Of a DNA stretch of 64,000 bases, positions 27,207 to 36,700 are shown in pieces. The position numbers were made by a program, and so were the translations under genes. Source of the DNA: an uncultured Pseudomonadota bacterium (lineage in GTDB: Bacteria; Pseudomonadota; Gammaproteobacteria; Steroidobacterales; Steroidobacteraceae); NCBI GenBank assembly GCA_903884235.1, contig CAISEB010000005.1, forward strand, positions 1-64,000. The letters are read 5' to 3'. Within the stretch, counting starts at the first letter, position 1; each line of letters begins with the position of its first letter. The notes beneath the pieces are model-generated. The model did not search any database. It saw only the letters and a program-made list of their open reading frames with translations, and was not told the DNA's origin.

Positions 27207-27221
27207 GGCTCCCGCCTAGGG

Positions 27222-27256
27222 CCTTTCTCGACGAATGAGGCAGATTCGGAGCTGGC
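27222..27256 (+). repeat. Copy 2 of the repeat in front of the PIN-toxin cassettes
   Basis: CCTTTCTCGACGAATGAGGC then AGATTCGGAGCTGGC. It shares TTTCTCGACGA, GGCAGATTCG and GCTGGC with copy 3. It lies 154 bases before the Phd-like gene. Confidence 0.75.
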
Positions 27257-27374
27257 CTTGCCGAGGCGGAGCGGCCAGCATCCCAGGTCCAAACAGCGAC
27301 GTGCGCCGTCGTCGGCCGAGGGTATCGCACCCGCTGGATCCGCCATCCCGGCGATGTCAGTCCCTGATTTGTTG

Positions 27375-27395
27375 GTGTACACTTTATGCGTACAC
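27375..27395 (+). promoter_or_regulatory. Operator of the Phd-VapC pair
   Basis: GTGTAC (27375-27380) and GTACAC (27390-27395) form an inverted repeat with a nine-base centre, 15 bases before the antitoxin start. Phd/YefM antitoxins bind such GTGTACA palindromes. Confidence 0.65.
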
Positions 27396-27409
27396 ATTGG
27401 AGTGTCCCC

Positions 27410-27640
27410 ATGCAGCAGATCGGAATCCGCCAGGCTCGGGAGCAGTTCTCCGAGCTCATCGACGCCGCCGAGGGCGGCGAGGACATCGTGATCACCCGCC
27501 AGGGTCGACCCGTCGCTCGCCTCACTGCGGCCTCCCCGCAGAAGCGGGCGCTGCCCCCGCTCAAGGCGTTCCGGGAATCCGGCTGCCGCCCGGGCACGCC
27601 GTCGGCGACGCTGATCCGCGGCGAGCGCGATGCCGGCTGA
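27410..27640 (+). CDS. Phd/YefM-family antitoxin
   Basis: A protein of 76 residues with the textbook Phd start IGIRQAREQFSELIDAAEGG followed by ITRQGRPVARL. The C-terminal half is basic and flexible and would bind the toxin. Start is ATG 27410; the earlier ATG at 27386 lies inside the operator. It overlaps the toxin start by 11 bases. Confidence 0.9.
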   Translation: MQQIGIRQAREQFSELIDAAEGGEDIVITRQGRPVARLTAASPQKRALPPLKAFRESGCRPGTPSATLIRGERDAG

Positions 27641-28064
27641 ATCGGCCTACGTCGACACGAGCGTGCTCGGCGCCTACTACTGCGCGGAGCCGCTGAGCGA
27701 TGCGGCCGAGGCGGCGCTGGCGCGGACGGGTGCGCCGCTGATCAGCGCGCTGTGCGAAGTGGAGTTCACCTCGCTGATCGCCCGCAAGCAGCGTCTTGGT
27801 GAACTCAGCGAGGCGCAGGCACGCGACCGACTGGCACTCCTGCGCCTGCACATCGCCGAGGGCGTGTTCGGTCGGGTTCCCATCAGCGCCGGGCACTACG
27901 TGCGTGCCGCGGAGTTGATCGCGGCGATGGGCTCGCCGCTGCGCACGCTCGACGCGCTGCACCTCGCCGTGGCGATCGCCGCGGACCTTCCCCTGATCAC
28001 GGCCGACCGGGAGTTCGCGACGTCCGCACGCCGGCATGGGACTGAGGTCGTCCTCGTCGCCTGA
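27630..28064 (+). CDS. vapC: VapC-type PIN-domain toxin
   Basis: A protein of 144 residues. PIN acidic residues are seen in AYVDTSVLGAYY (Asp9), CEVEFTSLI (Glu), TLDALHLAVA (Asp) and ITADREFATSA (Asp), all four of the family quartet. It is predicted to cleave a specific tRNA or rRNA. It is paired with a Phd antitoxin rather than a VapB, a common exchange. Start is ATG 27630 inside the antitoxin gene. Confidence 0.9.
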   Translation: MPAESAYVDTSVLGAYYCAEPLSDAAEAALARTGAPLISALCEVEFTSLIARKQRLGELSEAQARDRLALLRLHIAEGVFGRVPISAGHYVRAAELIAAMGSPLRTLDALHLAVAIAADLPLITADREFATSARRHGTEVVLVA

Positions 28065-28115
28065 ACCGACCGGCCGGACGCGCAGGGCGGCGGCCCGACA
28101 GGCCGCGCTCCCCGC

Positions 28116-28150
28116 CATTTCTCGACGATTGCGGCAGATTCGTCGCTGGC
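28116..28150 (+). repeat. Copy 3 of the repeat in front of the PIN-toxin cassettes
   Basis: CATTTCTCGACGATTGCGGC then AGATTCGTCGCTGGC, aligning with copy 2 over 35 bases with a few changes. The preceding GCTCCCCGCC also matches copy 2's GCTCCCGCC. It lies 134 bases before the third antitoxin. Confidence 0.75.
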
Positions 28151-28222
28151 TGCTGCCAGTCGATGGCGTCATCCTTGAGGTGCAACTCCGATCGGGCGGC
28201 GATACCAGCAGCGCCCGCTTGA

Positions 28223-28252
28223 TTGACATACGCTGTCATACATCGCTAATAT
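28223..28252 (+). promoter_or_regulatory. Promoter/operator of the third PIN module
   Basis: A perfect -35 box TTGACA (28223-28228), 18 bases, TAATAT (28247-28252). The inverted repeat TGACA-TACGC-TGTCA (28224-28238) overlaps the -35 box. Confidence 0.75.
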
Positions 28253-28283
28253 CAAGCCATTCCAGGTCCTCCGCGAGCCCGCC

Positions 28284-28568
28284 ATGCGAGTCAATGCGCG
28301 CCTCGATCCACAGAGCCAGCAGCAGCTCGAATACCTCCTCGACGCAACCGGCGCGGGCATCTCCGACGTCATCAAGGCCAGCATCGGGCATTACTACGCG
28401 CACGTGCGCGGCACGCGCCCGGCGCGCCTGCCGCGGCTGCGCGAATTCATCGGCCGACAAGGGAGCGGTCGCAGCGACGTGTCGAGCCGCACACGCGAGT
28501 TGCTCACCGAGGCACTCACGGAGAAGATCGGCGCCGCGCGGACGGGACGCGCCAGCCGCGCACGATGA
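28284..28568 (+). CDS. Ribbon-helix-helix antitoxin of the third PIN module
   Basis: A protein of 94 residues that starts MRVNARLDPQSQQQLEYLLD and continues ATGAGISDVIKASI, a CopG/VapB-like ribbon-helix-helix. A basic C-terminal segment would bind the toxin. ATGA overlap (28565-28568) with the PIN gene. Start is ATG 28284. Confidence 0.85.
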   Translation: MRVNARLDPQSQQQLEYLLDATGAGISDVIKASIGHYYAHVRGTRPARLPRLREFIGRQGSGRSDVSSRTRELLTEALTEKIGAARTGRASRAR

Positions 28569-28978
28569 TCCTCGCGGACACCGGTTTCTTCTACGCCCTC
28601 CTCGACCGCGACGATGCATGGCACGTGCGCTGTCGCGACGCCGCCGCCACGCTCGGCGAGGGACTGGTCACGACCTGGCCTGTACTCACCGAGACCGTGC
28701 ATCTCGTGACGCGCTGGTTGGGAGTCGATCCTGCCATCGCGCTGATGGACGATGTCGCCAGTGGCGACGTGGCCGTATGGGACCTCACGTCCGCGGACAT
28801 CGCGAGGGTCCCCGGACTCATGAAGACCTACGCGGACCTGCCGATGGACTTCGCGGATGCGTCGCTCGTGCTGCTGGCCGAGCATCTCGGCCACGGCCGC
28901 ATCCTGACGACGGACCAGCGGGACTTCCGCACCTATCGGTGGAAATCCCGCCGGCCGTTCGAGTCCCTGCTCGAGTGA
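28565..28978 (+). CDS. vapC: VapC-type PIN-domain toxin
   Basis: A protein of 137 residues. The acidic quartet is visible in ILADTGFFYALLDR (Asp5), VLTETVHLV (Glu near 43), DFADASLVLLAE (Asp) and TTDQRDF (Asp). It is unlike the other two PIN toxins in sequence, so the three modules are not simple copies of one another even though their flanks are. It converges with the beta-glucosidase 37 bases away. Confidence 0.9.
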   Translation: MILADTGFFYALLDRDDAWHVRCRDAAATLGEGLVTTWPVLTETVHLVTRWLGVDPAIALMDDVASGDVAVWDLTSADIARVPGLMKTYADLPMDFADASLVLLAEHLGHGRILTTDQRDFRTYRWKSRRPFESLLE

Positions 28979-28989
28979 TGGCGCTCGCC

Positions 28990-29009
28990 GGCGCGGATTC
29001 GAACGCGCC
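28990..29009. terminator. Hairpin between the PIN module and the beta-glucosidase
   Basis: GGCGCG-GATTCGAA-CGCGCC in the 37-base gap between convergent stop codons. It may act in both directions. Confidence 0.4.
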
Positions 29010-29015
29010 AGCCGC

Positions 29016-30374
29016 TCACCCGGGGCTGACGGGCACGGCGTTGGCCGCAATCACGTCACGATAAAACCTCGCGCTGTCCTTCGGCGTGCGGGTCATCGTC
29101 GCGTAGTCGACGTGCACGATGCCGAATCGCTTCGTGTAGCCGTGCGCCCACTCGTAGTTGTCGAGCAGCGACCAGACGAAGTACCCCCGCACGTCGACGC
29201 CGGCGCCGATCGCGTCGTGCACGGCACCCAGGTGCGCGCGCAGGTAGTCGGTCCTGAGCGGATCGTGGATGCGCCCGTTCGTCGCGACCGGCGGGTCGTA
29301 GAACGCGGAGCCGTTCTCGGTGATGTAGATCGCGGGGTTGCCATACTCGGCCGCGACGCGCCGGAGGATCGCCGTGAACGCGGCGGGGCACACTTCCCAG
29401 CCCGTGTCGGTGTAGGTCGAGGACGGCTGCGGGACGGTCGAGGCCGCGAGCGGCCACTGCGCGGGGTCGTGGCGCGTCACGCCGCGCGAGTAGTAGTTGA
29501 TGCCGAGGAAGTCGATCGGCGCGCGGATCGCCGCGAGCTCGGCCGCCGGCCAGTCGGTCCAGGCATCCTGGAAGACCTGCCGGAGCTCGTCAGGGCACGT
29601 GCCGTGGATCGCGGGATCGAGGTACTGGCGGTTCATGTACGCATCGGCGCGCTGCGCGGCAGCGACGTCGGCGGCCGCGTCGCTCGCCGGCACCTTGGGC
29701 TCCAGGTTCACGACGAGGCCGACCTCGTGCTTGCCCTCCGCGCGATAGGCCGCGACGCCAGCGCCGTGCGCACGCATGAGGTTGCGGGACGCGATCGGGG
29801 CCTCGTACGGGCTGCGGTGGCCGGGCGCCAGCACGCCATGCAGGTAGCCGCCATCGGCGACGACCCACGGCTCGTTGAGCGTCACCCACTTCCTCACACG
29901 CCCATCGAGCAGCCGGTAGGCGCCCGTCGCGTAGTCGGCGAACCAGTTGGCGATGTCCGGGTTCAGCCAGCCACCGCGGTCATCGAGCGCCGCGGGCAGG
30001 TCCCAGTGGTAGAGCGTGACCACGGGCTCGATGCCGCGCTCGAGCAGGCCGTCGACGAGCCGGTCGTAGAACGCGGCCCCGCCCGGGTTCAGGCGTCCGG
30101 TGCCCTCCGGGTACAGCCGCCCCCAGGCGATGCTGAAGCGGTAGGCCTTGAGCCCGAGGTCCTGCATCAATGCGAGGTCCTCGCGCCAGCGACGATAGTG
30201 ATCGCAGGCGAGATCCCCGGTGTCGCCGTTCGTCACGCGCCCGGGCGTGTGGCTGAAGCGGTGCCAGATGCTCGCGCCCGCGCCTTCGGCGAGCGGCGAG
30301 CCTTCGATCTGGTACGAGGCCGTCGCCGCGCCCCACAGGAACCCCGTCGGGAACGCCTTCGTCGTCGTGCTCAT
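29016..30374 (-). CDS. GH1 beta-glucosidase
   Basis: A 452-residue (beta/alpha)8 enzyme of glycoside hydrolase family 1. Acid/base Glu168 lies in TLNEPW and nucleophile Glu353 in ITENGSA. The N-terminal signature FPTGFLWGAATASYQIEG is present. There is no signal peptide, so it is cytoplasmic and would hydrolyse imported disaccharides such as sophorose or cellobiose. It is last in a minus-strand operon, 10 bases after the GH94 gene. Its 3' end is duplicated at 26977-27070. Confidence 0.95.
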   Translation of the reverse strand: MSTTTKAFPTGFLWGAATASYQIEGSPLAEGAGASIWHRFSHTPGRVTNGDTGDLACDHYRRWREDLALMQDLGLKAYRFSIAWGRLYPEGTGRLNPGGAAFYDRLVDGLLERGIEPVVTLYHWDLPAALDDRGGWLNPDIANWFADYATGAYRLLDGRVRKWVTLNEPWVVADGGYLHGVLAPGHRSPYEAPIASRNLMRAHGAGVAAYRAEGKHEVGLVVNLEPKVPASDAAADVAAAQRADAYMNRQYLDPAIHGTCPDELRQVFQDAWTDWPAAELAAIRAPIDFLGINYYSRGVTRHDPAQWPLAASTVPQPSSTYTDTGWEVCPAAFTAILRRVAAEYGNPAIYITENGSAFYDPPVATNGRIHDPLRTDYLRAHLGAVHDAIGAGVDVRGYFVWSLLDNYEWAHGYTKRFGIVHVDYATMTRTPKDSARFYRDVIAANAVPVSPG

Positions 30375-30384
30375 CCTGTGCTCC

Positions 30385-33300
30385 TCAGCCCCGGGTCCCG
30401 AGCGTCACGTGGACCTCGTGGCGTGCGCCGTCGTGTGCGAGCGGGATCGACAGCGACCGCTCGACCGGGAACGCGACGCCATCGATCGTCGCCGCGACGA
30501 CCCGTGCGGCCGATCGCGAGGGGTTCTCGACCGTGATCGCGTAGCTCGTGCCGTCCGGGCGGCGGTGCTCGATCGTGAACCCGGGCCAGGTGTCCGGGAC
30601 GCGCGGCGCGAGCACGAGGTGCGTGCCCTTCTCGACCGTGAGCCCGAGCACCGACTCGACCGCGACGCGCAGCATCCAGCCGGCGGAGCCCGTGTACCAG
30701 GTCCAGCCGCCGCGGCCGACGTGCGGCGCGGCGCCGTAGACGTCGGCGGCGACGACGTAGGGCTCGACCTTGTAGCGCTCGACGCCCGCGGGGGTCGCCG
30801 CGTGCGTCGCCGGGCACAGCATCGCGAGCACCTCGGCGGCGCGATCGCGCCGGCCGGCCTCGGCGAGCGCGCGCACGACCCACAGCGCCGCGTGCGTGTA
30901 CTGGCCGCCGTTCTCGCGCACGCCGGCGACGTAGCCCTTGATGTAGCCCGGATCCTCCTTCGTGTCGACGAAGGGCGGCGCGAGCAGGCGCACGAGGCCA
31001 TCGTCCGTGCTGATCAGCTGCTCGTCCATCGCATCGAGCGCCATCTCCCGTCGCGCCGGCGGCGCGACCCCGGAGATCACGGCCCAGGCCTGCGCGAGCG
31101 CATCGATGCGGCACTCATCGCCATCCTTGGAGCCGAGCGCGACGCCGTTGTCGTAGTAGCCGCGCCGGTACCAGCCGCCGTCCCAGCCCGCCGCATTGAC
31201 CGCCTCGGCGATGTCCTCGCGGTAGGCGCCGAGCCTCGCGACGTGCGCCGCGTCGCCGCGCGCGCGCACGTGCGGCAGGAACTCGCCGATCGCGAGATAC
31301 AGGAAGAACCCCATCCACACGCTCTCGCCGCGGCCCTCGCGGCCGACCCGGTTCATACCGTCGTTCCAGTCGCCGCAGCCAAAGAGCGGCAGGCCGTGAT
31401 CGCCCTGCGTCATCGCCCGGTCGAGCGCGCGCACGCAGTGCTCGTAGAGCGTCGCGGTTTGGGGCAGGCGTGTCGCCGCGAAGTAGCGCTCGTCCTCGTC
31501 CGCCTCGAGCAGCGGCCCGCCGACGAAGCCGACCGGCTCCTCGAGGATCGCGGCATCGCCCGTCGTGCGGATGTAGTGCGCGGCGAGCCACGGCAGCCAG
31601 ACCAGGTCGTCCGCGAACTTCGTGCGGATGCCCTCGCTCGCCGGCGGATGCCACCAGTGCAGCACGTCGCCCTCGGGGAACTGGTGCGCGGCGTTGACGA
31701 GGAGCTGCCGGCGCAGCACGTCCGGATGGGTCTGCGCGAGCGAGGCGGCGTCCTGCAGCTGGTCGCGGAACCCGTACGCGCCCCCCGACTGGTAGTAGGC
31801 ACTGCGCGCCCACAGCCGGCAGACGAGCGTCTGGTAGGCGAGCCAGCCGTTGACCATCACATCGAGCGCCGGCAGCGGCGTCGTGATGCGGATCGCCGAC
31901 AGCGCCTGCCCCCAGAACGCGCACACCTCGGCGAGCGCCGACTCGGCGGCGCCGGGCGTGCGGTAGCGCATGACGAGTTCGGCGGCCGCGGCGGCGCTCG
32001 CGGCCTCGCCGAGGAGCGCGGTGACCGTGGCCTGCCCGCCCGGGGGCACGACGATGACCGTGCGCAACGCGGCGCACGGCGCGCCCGCGGTGCCCGGCAC
32101 GAGCGCGCCGCCGGCGACGACCGCGCGCGGCGCATCGAGCGAGCCCGGCACGCCCAGGAACTCGCGCCGGTCGGTGGTGGCGTCCGTGTAGCCCTGCTCG
32201 CCGGCGAACGCCGCGAACGCGACGCGTTCGGCGAACGGGCCGCCGTCGGGGTTCGTGGCGAGCACCGTGCGCTGCGCCTGGTCGATGCTCGCCGCGAGCG
32301 TCGCCTGGGTCTCGGCCGGCGTGCCGCCGAGCACGAGCCGCGCGTACGAATACACCGCGAGCGCGCGGGGCGTCGAGCCCGGGTTCGTCAGCACGAGCCT
32401 CGCGAGCCTGACGGGGTCCTCGCGCGGCACGTACACCGTGAGCTCGTGGCCGAGCCCCATCGACTCGTGCCTCCACTGCGACCAGCCGTGGCCGTGGCGC
32501 ACCTCGTAGGTGGCGGCGACGGGCGCCGGGCCCGGCAGCGCCGACCACCAGGCGCCGCTCGCCTCGTCGCGGACGTAGAGCGCCTCGTCGTGCGGGTCGG
32601 TGACCGGATCGTTGCGCCACGGCGTCAGGCGATGCAGCCGGCTGTTGCCGCAGAACGTGGACAGGGAGCCCTTCTCGCTCGCGATCAGGCCGAAGGATTC
32701 GTTCGCGATGACGTTCGTCCACGGCATCGGCGGCAGGCGCAGCGTGCCGTCGGCCGCGCGGCCGACCGCGATGCGATAGACGCGCCCGTCGTCGACGAAC
32801 TCGCCATGGCCGTTGCCGGTGGGGAGTGCGCCCGGGCCCGCGTGCCGGAACCGTTGCGGACGCGTGCGCGAGGCGCTGCCGCCAGCCGGGCCGAGTGTCG
32901 CGGTCGCGAGCGTGAGGACTTCCGGGGGCGCCGTCGCGATCGGGCGTGGCGCGACGTGCTCGCCGCGCGCGAGGCGTGCGGCCTCGAGACCCGCCGCGTC
33001 GTCGGCGGCGACGAGCACGAACGCGAGCGTCGCGCGACCGCGTGCCGGGAGCGTGATGCGGGTGCGCAGCGCGAGCGCCGGGTCGAGCACGTTGCCGAGC
33101 GAGTCGCCGAGCGGCGCCGTGAGCGCGACGGGATCGGCGAGACTGCGGCCGCGGCCGACGAGGCGCACGCGGTCGGTCTCGAAGCTGAGCACCTCGGACC
33201 CTTCGAGCGCGAGGCCGAGCGCCGGCGGCGTCTCGCCGGCGCCGCGCGGGCGCCTCGTCGCGACCAGCATCTTCGCCTCCGGCCGGAACGCGGTCTGCAC

Positions 33301-33774
33301 GAACAGCTTGCTGAACGCCGGGTGGCCCTCCTGGGCGGGCGCGGTGTTGAGCACGACCTCGAGCACCGCCGTGACCTCGAGCACGCGCGCGCGATCCGTG
33401 AGGTTCGTCAGCACGAGCTCGCGCCGCTCCTGCGCGGCCCCGGCCAGCATCGAGAAGGTGACCTCCGCGGCCAGCCCCTCCCCGCCGGAGGCGATCGACG
33501 CGCACTGGGCGCCGGCCAGGAGCGTGCGCGGCGCGTCCCCGGCGAGCGGCGCGCCAGCGGCCGAGAACGCACCGCCCTCGGGGTCGCGCACCCAGATCGC
33601 AAGTCCGTACTCGTCGTCGCAGGGATCGTCCTGCCAGGCGCCGAGCAGCACGTCGCGGTACAGCGAGTAGCCGGTGCCGGATGGCGTGAGGACCGTACTC
33701 AGGATGCCGTTGCCGAAGAACAGCGGGGCATGGGCACGGGGGATGGGAGCGACTTCGGTTTGCATCGGTGGCAT
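30385..33774 (-). CDS. GH94 phosphorylase, probably 1,2-beta-oligoglucan phosphorylase
   Basis: A protein of 1129 residues. Family GH94 enzymes phosphorolyse beta-glucosides to alpha-glucose 1-phosphate. The (alpha/alpha)6 catalytic part lies in the C-terminal half, with YQSGGAYGFRDQLQDA, GCGDWNDGMNRVG (general-acid Asp region) and GGQYTHAALW. The N-terminal half is beta-sandwich. The length and the resemblance to the C-terminal domain of cyclic beta-1,2-glucan synthases point to the sophoro-oligosaccharide phosphorylase branch (about 1100 residues) rather than cellobiose phosphorylase (about 800). No signal peptide, so cytosolic. ATG 33774 shares its A with the upstream TGA; ATG 33765 is an alternative. 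Substrate is inferred. Confidence 0.85.
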   Translation of the reverse strand: MPPMQTEVAPIPRAHAPLFFGNGILSTVLTPSGTGYSLYRDVLLGAWQDDPCDDEYGLAIWVRDPEGGAFSAAGAPLAGDAPRTLLAGAQCASIASGGEGLAAEVTFSMLAGAAQERRELVLTNLTDRARVLEVTAVLEVVLNTAPAQEGHPAFSKLFVQTAFRPEAKMLVATRRPRGAGETPPALGLALEGSEVLSFETDRVRLVGRGRSLADPVALTAPLGDSLGNVLDPALALRTRITLPARGRATLAFVLVAADDAAGLEAARLARGEHVAPRPIATAPPEVLTLATATLGPAGGSASRTRPQRFRHAGPGALPTGNGHGEFVDDGRVYRIAVGRAADGTLRLPPMPWTNVIANESFGLIASEKGSLSTFCGNSRLHRLTPWRNDPVTDPHDEALYVRDEASGAWWSALPGPAPVAATYEVRHGHGWSQWRHESMGLGHELTVYVPREDPVRLARLVLTNPGSTPRALAVYSYARLVLGGTPAETQATLAASIDQAQRTVLATNPDGGPFAERVAFAAFAGEQGYTDATTDRREFLGVPGSLDAPRAVVAGGALVPGTAGAPCAALRTVIVVPPGGQATVTALLGEAASAAAAAELVMRYRTPGAAESALAEVCAFWGQALSAIRITTPLPALDVMVNGWLAYQTLVCRLWARSAYYQSGGAYGFRDQLQDAASLAQTHPDVLRRQLLVNAAHQFPEGDVLHWWHPPASEGIRTKFADDLVWLPWLAAHYIRTTGDAAILEEPVGFVGGPLLEADEDERYFAATRLPQTATLYEHCVRALDRAMTQGDHGLPLFGCGDWNDGMNRVGREGRGESVWMGFFLYLAIGEFLPHVRARGDAAHVARLGAYREDIAEAVNAAGWDGGWYRRGYYDNGVALGSKDGDECRIDALAQAWAVISGVAPPARREMALDAMDEQLISTDDGLVRLLAPPFVDTKEDPGYIKGYVAGVRENGGQYTHAALWVVRALAEAGRRDRAAEVLAMLCPATHAATPAGVERYKVEPYVVAADVYGAAPHVGRGGWTWYTGSAGWMLRVAVESVLGLTVEKGTHLVLAPRVPDTWPGFTIEHRRPDGTSYAITVENPSRSAARVVAATIDGVAFPVERSLSIPLAHDGARHEVHVTLGTRG

Positions 33775-36700
33775 CAGTCGATTGGAAGATGGATGTGGGT
33801 GGCGGGCGCGGCGAGCCTGAGCGCGCCACCCGTGAATGGCACGGCGCGGCCGTCGACGCGGGCGAGGCCCTCGCGGGCGCCGGGCAGGCGCCAGACGACG
33901 CCGCCGGGCGGCCAGTGCTCGAGCCGGCCGAGCTCGAGCTCGACGCCGGCGTCCGAGGCACGCGCGTGGTAGGTGAGCGGCCCGTAGCGGGTCACGAGCC
34001 CGCGCACCGCGACGCCGCGCCCGGCGAGCCAGTCGCGCGGCAGGCCTGCGCCGAGCACGAGCGCGCCGTCCGCCTCGTCCTCGTAGGCGACGAGGTCGAG
34101 CGCCGAGCGCAGGAAGTCGGAGGCGACCCAGCCGTGCGGCAGGTCGCCGATGAAGCGCGCGTGCGCGACGTCGTGGCCGATGACCTCGGGCCACTGGTTC
34201 CAGGCCGGGGGCTTCGCGTCCCTGAAGAACCAGCGCAACGCGCCGAGGGCCCTCTCGCGCTCGCCGAGCCGCACGAGGCTGCCGACGACGCGCCACTCGT
34301 AGGGCGTGTAGTCCTTCCACTCGAGCGCGCCGTCGCGGCGGCGCTCGAAGAACGTCCAGTAGCGCTCGAAGGTCGCGCGCAGCCACGCCTCCGGCACGTC
34401 CGCACCGCCCGTGCCGGGCGCGAGCGCGACGGTCGTCGAGGTCGCGTCGAAGTCGCCGAGGTCCGCGGCCCCGGGCACGTAGTCGATGTGGTGGCGCTCG
34501 CGCGCCGCGACGAGGCTCGCGCGCACGTCGGCCGAGAATTCCGCGCGCGCGGCCCGCCAGCGCGCGGCCTCGGCCGGATGGCCGAGCGCGTCGGCGAGCG
34601 AGATCGCGTCCGTGTAGCCCCGCAGCGCCCAGAAGTCGTCCCAGTACGAGTGCATCGGCTTCGCCGAGTAGCCCTCGTGGCTGATCGAGGGCGGCAGGAG
34701 CCCGCGGTAGAACTCGGCATCGGATCCGGTTGCGGCGCGCGTCGTGGCCCGGAGCCCGTCGAGCCAGCCGACGGCGCCCTCGATGCCGGGCCAGGCGCGC
34801 GCGACGAGCGCACGGTCGCCGCCCAGGCGCTCGATCTCGGCGGCGAGGTACAGGAACTCCCCGGCGCTGTCGTGCTCGGGAACCGGGTCCGAGCCGCGCG
34901 CATCGACGCAGCACGGCACCTTGCCGTTCGAGTACAGGTACGGCAGGTACGCCGCGAGGTACGCCTCGGGCGCCTCGCGCTCGCCGAGGCGCAGCAGTGC
35001 CGCGCTCATCATCGCCCCGTCGCGGATCCAGGAGCGCGCGTAGGACCGCGTGCCGGGCCGGAGCAGCCCGCCCTGGCGCGACATCAGCAGGTGCGCCGTC
35101 GCCGTGCGCATCGCGGCTGCGACCGCGCTCGCCTCGGCGCTATCCGGGGCCTCGATGACGACGCGCCCGAGGCGCGTGCGCCAGCCCGCGGCGACGCGGG
35201 TGCGCGCCGCCTCCATCGAGGCGATCGTGCCGATCGGCGTGACGGTCCACGGCACCTGGATGCCGAGCACCTGGGTCGCGTGCGGCGCGAGGTGCAGGTC
35301 GTACGCGAGCACGGCACTGCCGAGCTGCGTGCGGTCGGCAAGGCCCGCCGGGGACGCTCCCGGATGCCAGAGCGCGGGCTCGGCGAGGCGCAGCGGCACC
35401 GCCTGCGAGTCGAAGCCCTGCAGCGTGACCCGATCCGGCCGCACGAGCGGGCGCACGCGGGTGCCATCGCCCGCGTGCAGCACGCGCCCGTCCCACCACA
35501 GCGTCGAGAGCGGTGCGACGCCGCCCGGGGTGTTCAGGAACTGCGCCGGCGGGTTGACCTGGTAGGGCCTGAGTGCGAGCAGCAGCGTGACCGACAGCGG
35601 CTCGGCCGAGGTGTTCGTGATCCGGTAGCGTCCCCACAGGCGCTCGCCCTCGCCATCGTCCGCGAACGCGCTCGTCTCGAGCGTCCAGCGCGGCGCGTGC
35701 CAGGTCGTCGCCGGCAGCGGCAGGTCGCCGCCCTCGAGCGACGGGGTCGCCTCGACGTCGGCCCAGCTCACGATGCGGCCGTCCTCGAGCACGAACGGCT
35801 CGACCGACGGCCCGCCGACCCGGGTCTCGATCGCGCCGTCGACCGACAGCAGCCCGGAGTGGCGACCATCGTCCGTGCCGACCAGCGTCCACCAGGACTG
35901 CGCGCCGAAGCCGCGCGGGAACGCGCCACGCGGCGCTGAGCGCGCGGCGGCGGCCACGAGCAGGTTGCGATCGGTCCCGTAGGCTGGCGCCTCGAAGTGC
36001 AACGCGCGGAGCCCGGCATCGCCCTCCGGCACCTGGATGCGCACGTAGCGCGCCTCGGACTCCGGCAGCCACAGGCGATCCGGCGCCGGGCCCGCGGCGG
36101 CGACGCTGCCGAGCAAGCGCCAGGCCTTGCCATCCTCGGACGCCTCGACGACGTACGCGGGCGGACGCCGCGCCCAATCGAGCGTGAGCCCGCCGAACTC
36201 GCGCGGCGCGAGCGAATCCACGGTCAGCGAACAGGGGCGGCGCGTGCACGTCCAGGCCGCCTCCCGGCCTTCCTGGGCGCTCGGCAGGGGCACGCCATCG
36301 GCCTCCATCAGCACCGGTTGCGGCGGCACGGCCGGGACCGCAGGGCGCGGGACGAGGCGGATCCGACCCACGCCGAGCACGCCCTCGCCCCCGCGCACGG
36401 CGTTGACGATGACCTGCAGCCGCGCCGTGTGGTTCAGCGAATGATCCGCCACGGGCCCCCACGCGAACTCCACCTGGCGGCGCCGGATGCGCAGCGTGGT
36501 CGGCCCCTCGAGCGTGGTCGCACGTCGTCGGTACCACCAGACATTGTCGCCCGAGTCGTCGACGAACTTGATCTCGAGGTCGTTGCCCTCGACGTGGCCG
36601 TCGAGCTCGAGGTCGAGCTCGAAGTTCTCGGGCCAGTCGACGGCGAACTCGCGCTCGAGGCCGGCGTAGCCGGCGCGGTGGTGGAAGTCGTAGCGCAGCG

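Noticed and set aside
28990-29009. GGCGCG-GATTCGAA-CGCGCC read as a tRNA-end attachment site
   Set aside because: The internal pairing fits a plain hairpin better than a T-arm, since the second stem pair fails in the tRNA register.
30220-33972. Plus-strand open frame of 1250 codons opposite the GH94 gene
   Set aside because: GH94 motifs and a coupled start on the minus strand decide the coding strand.
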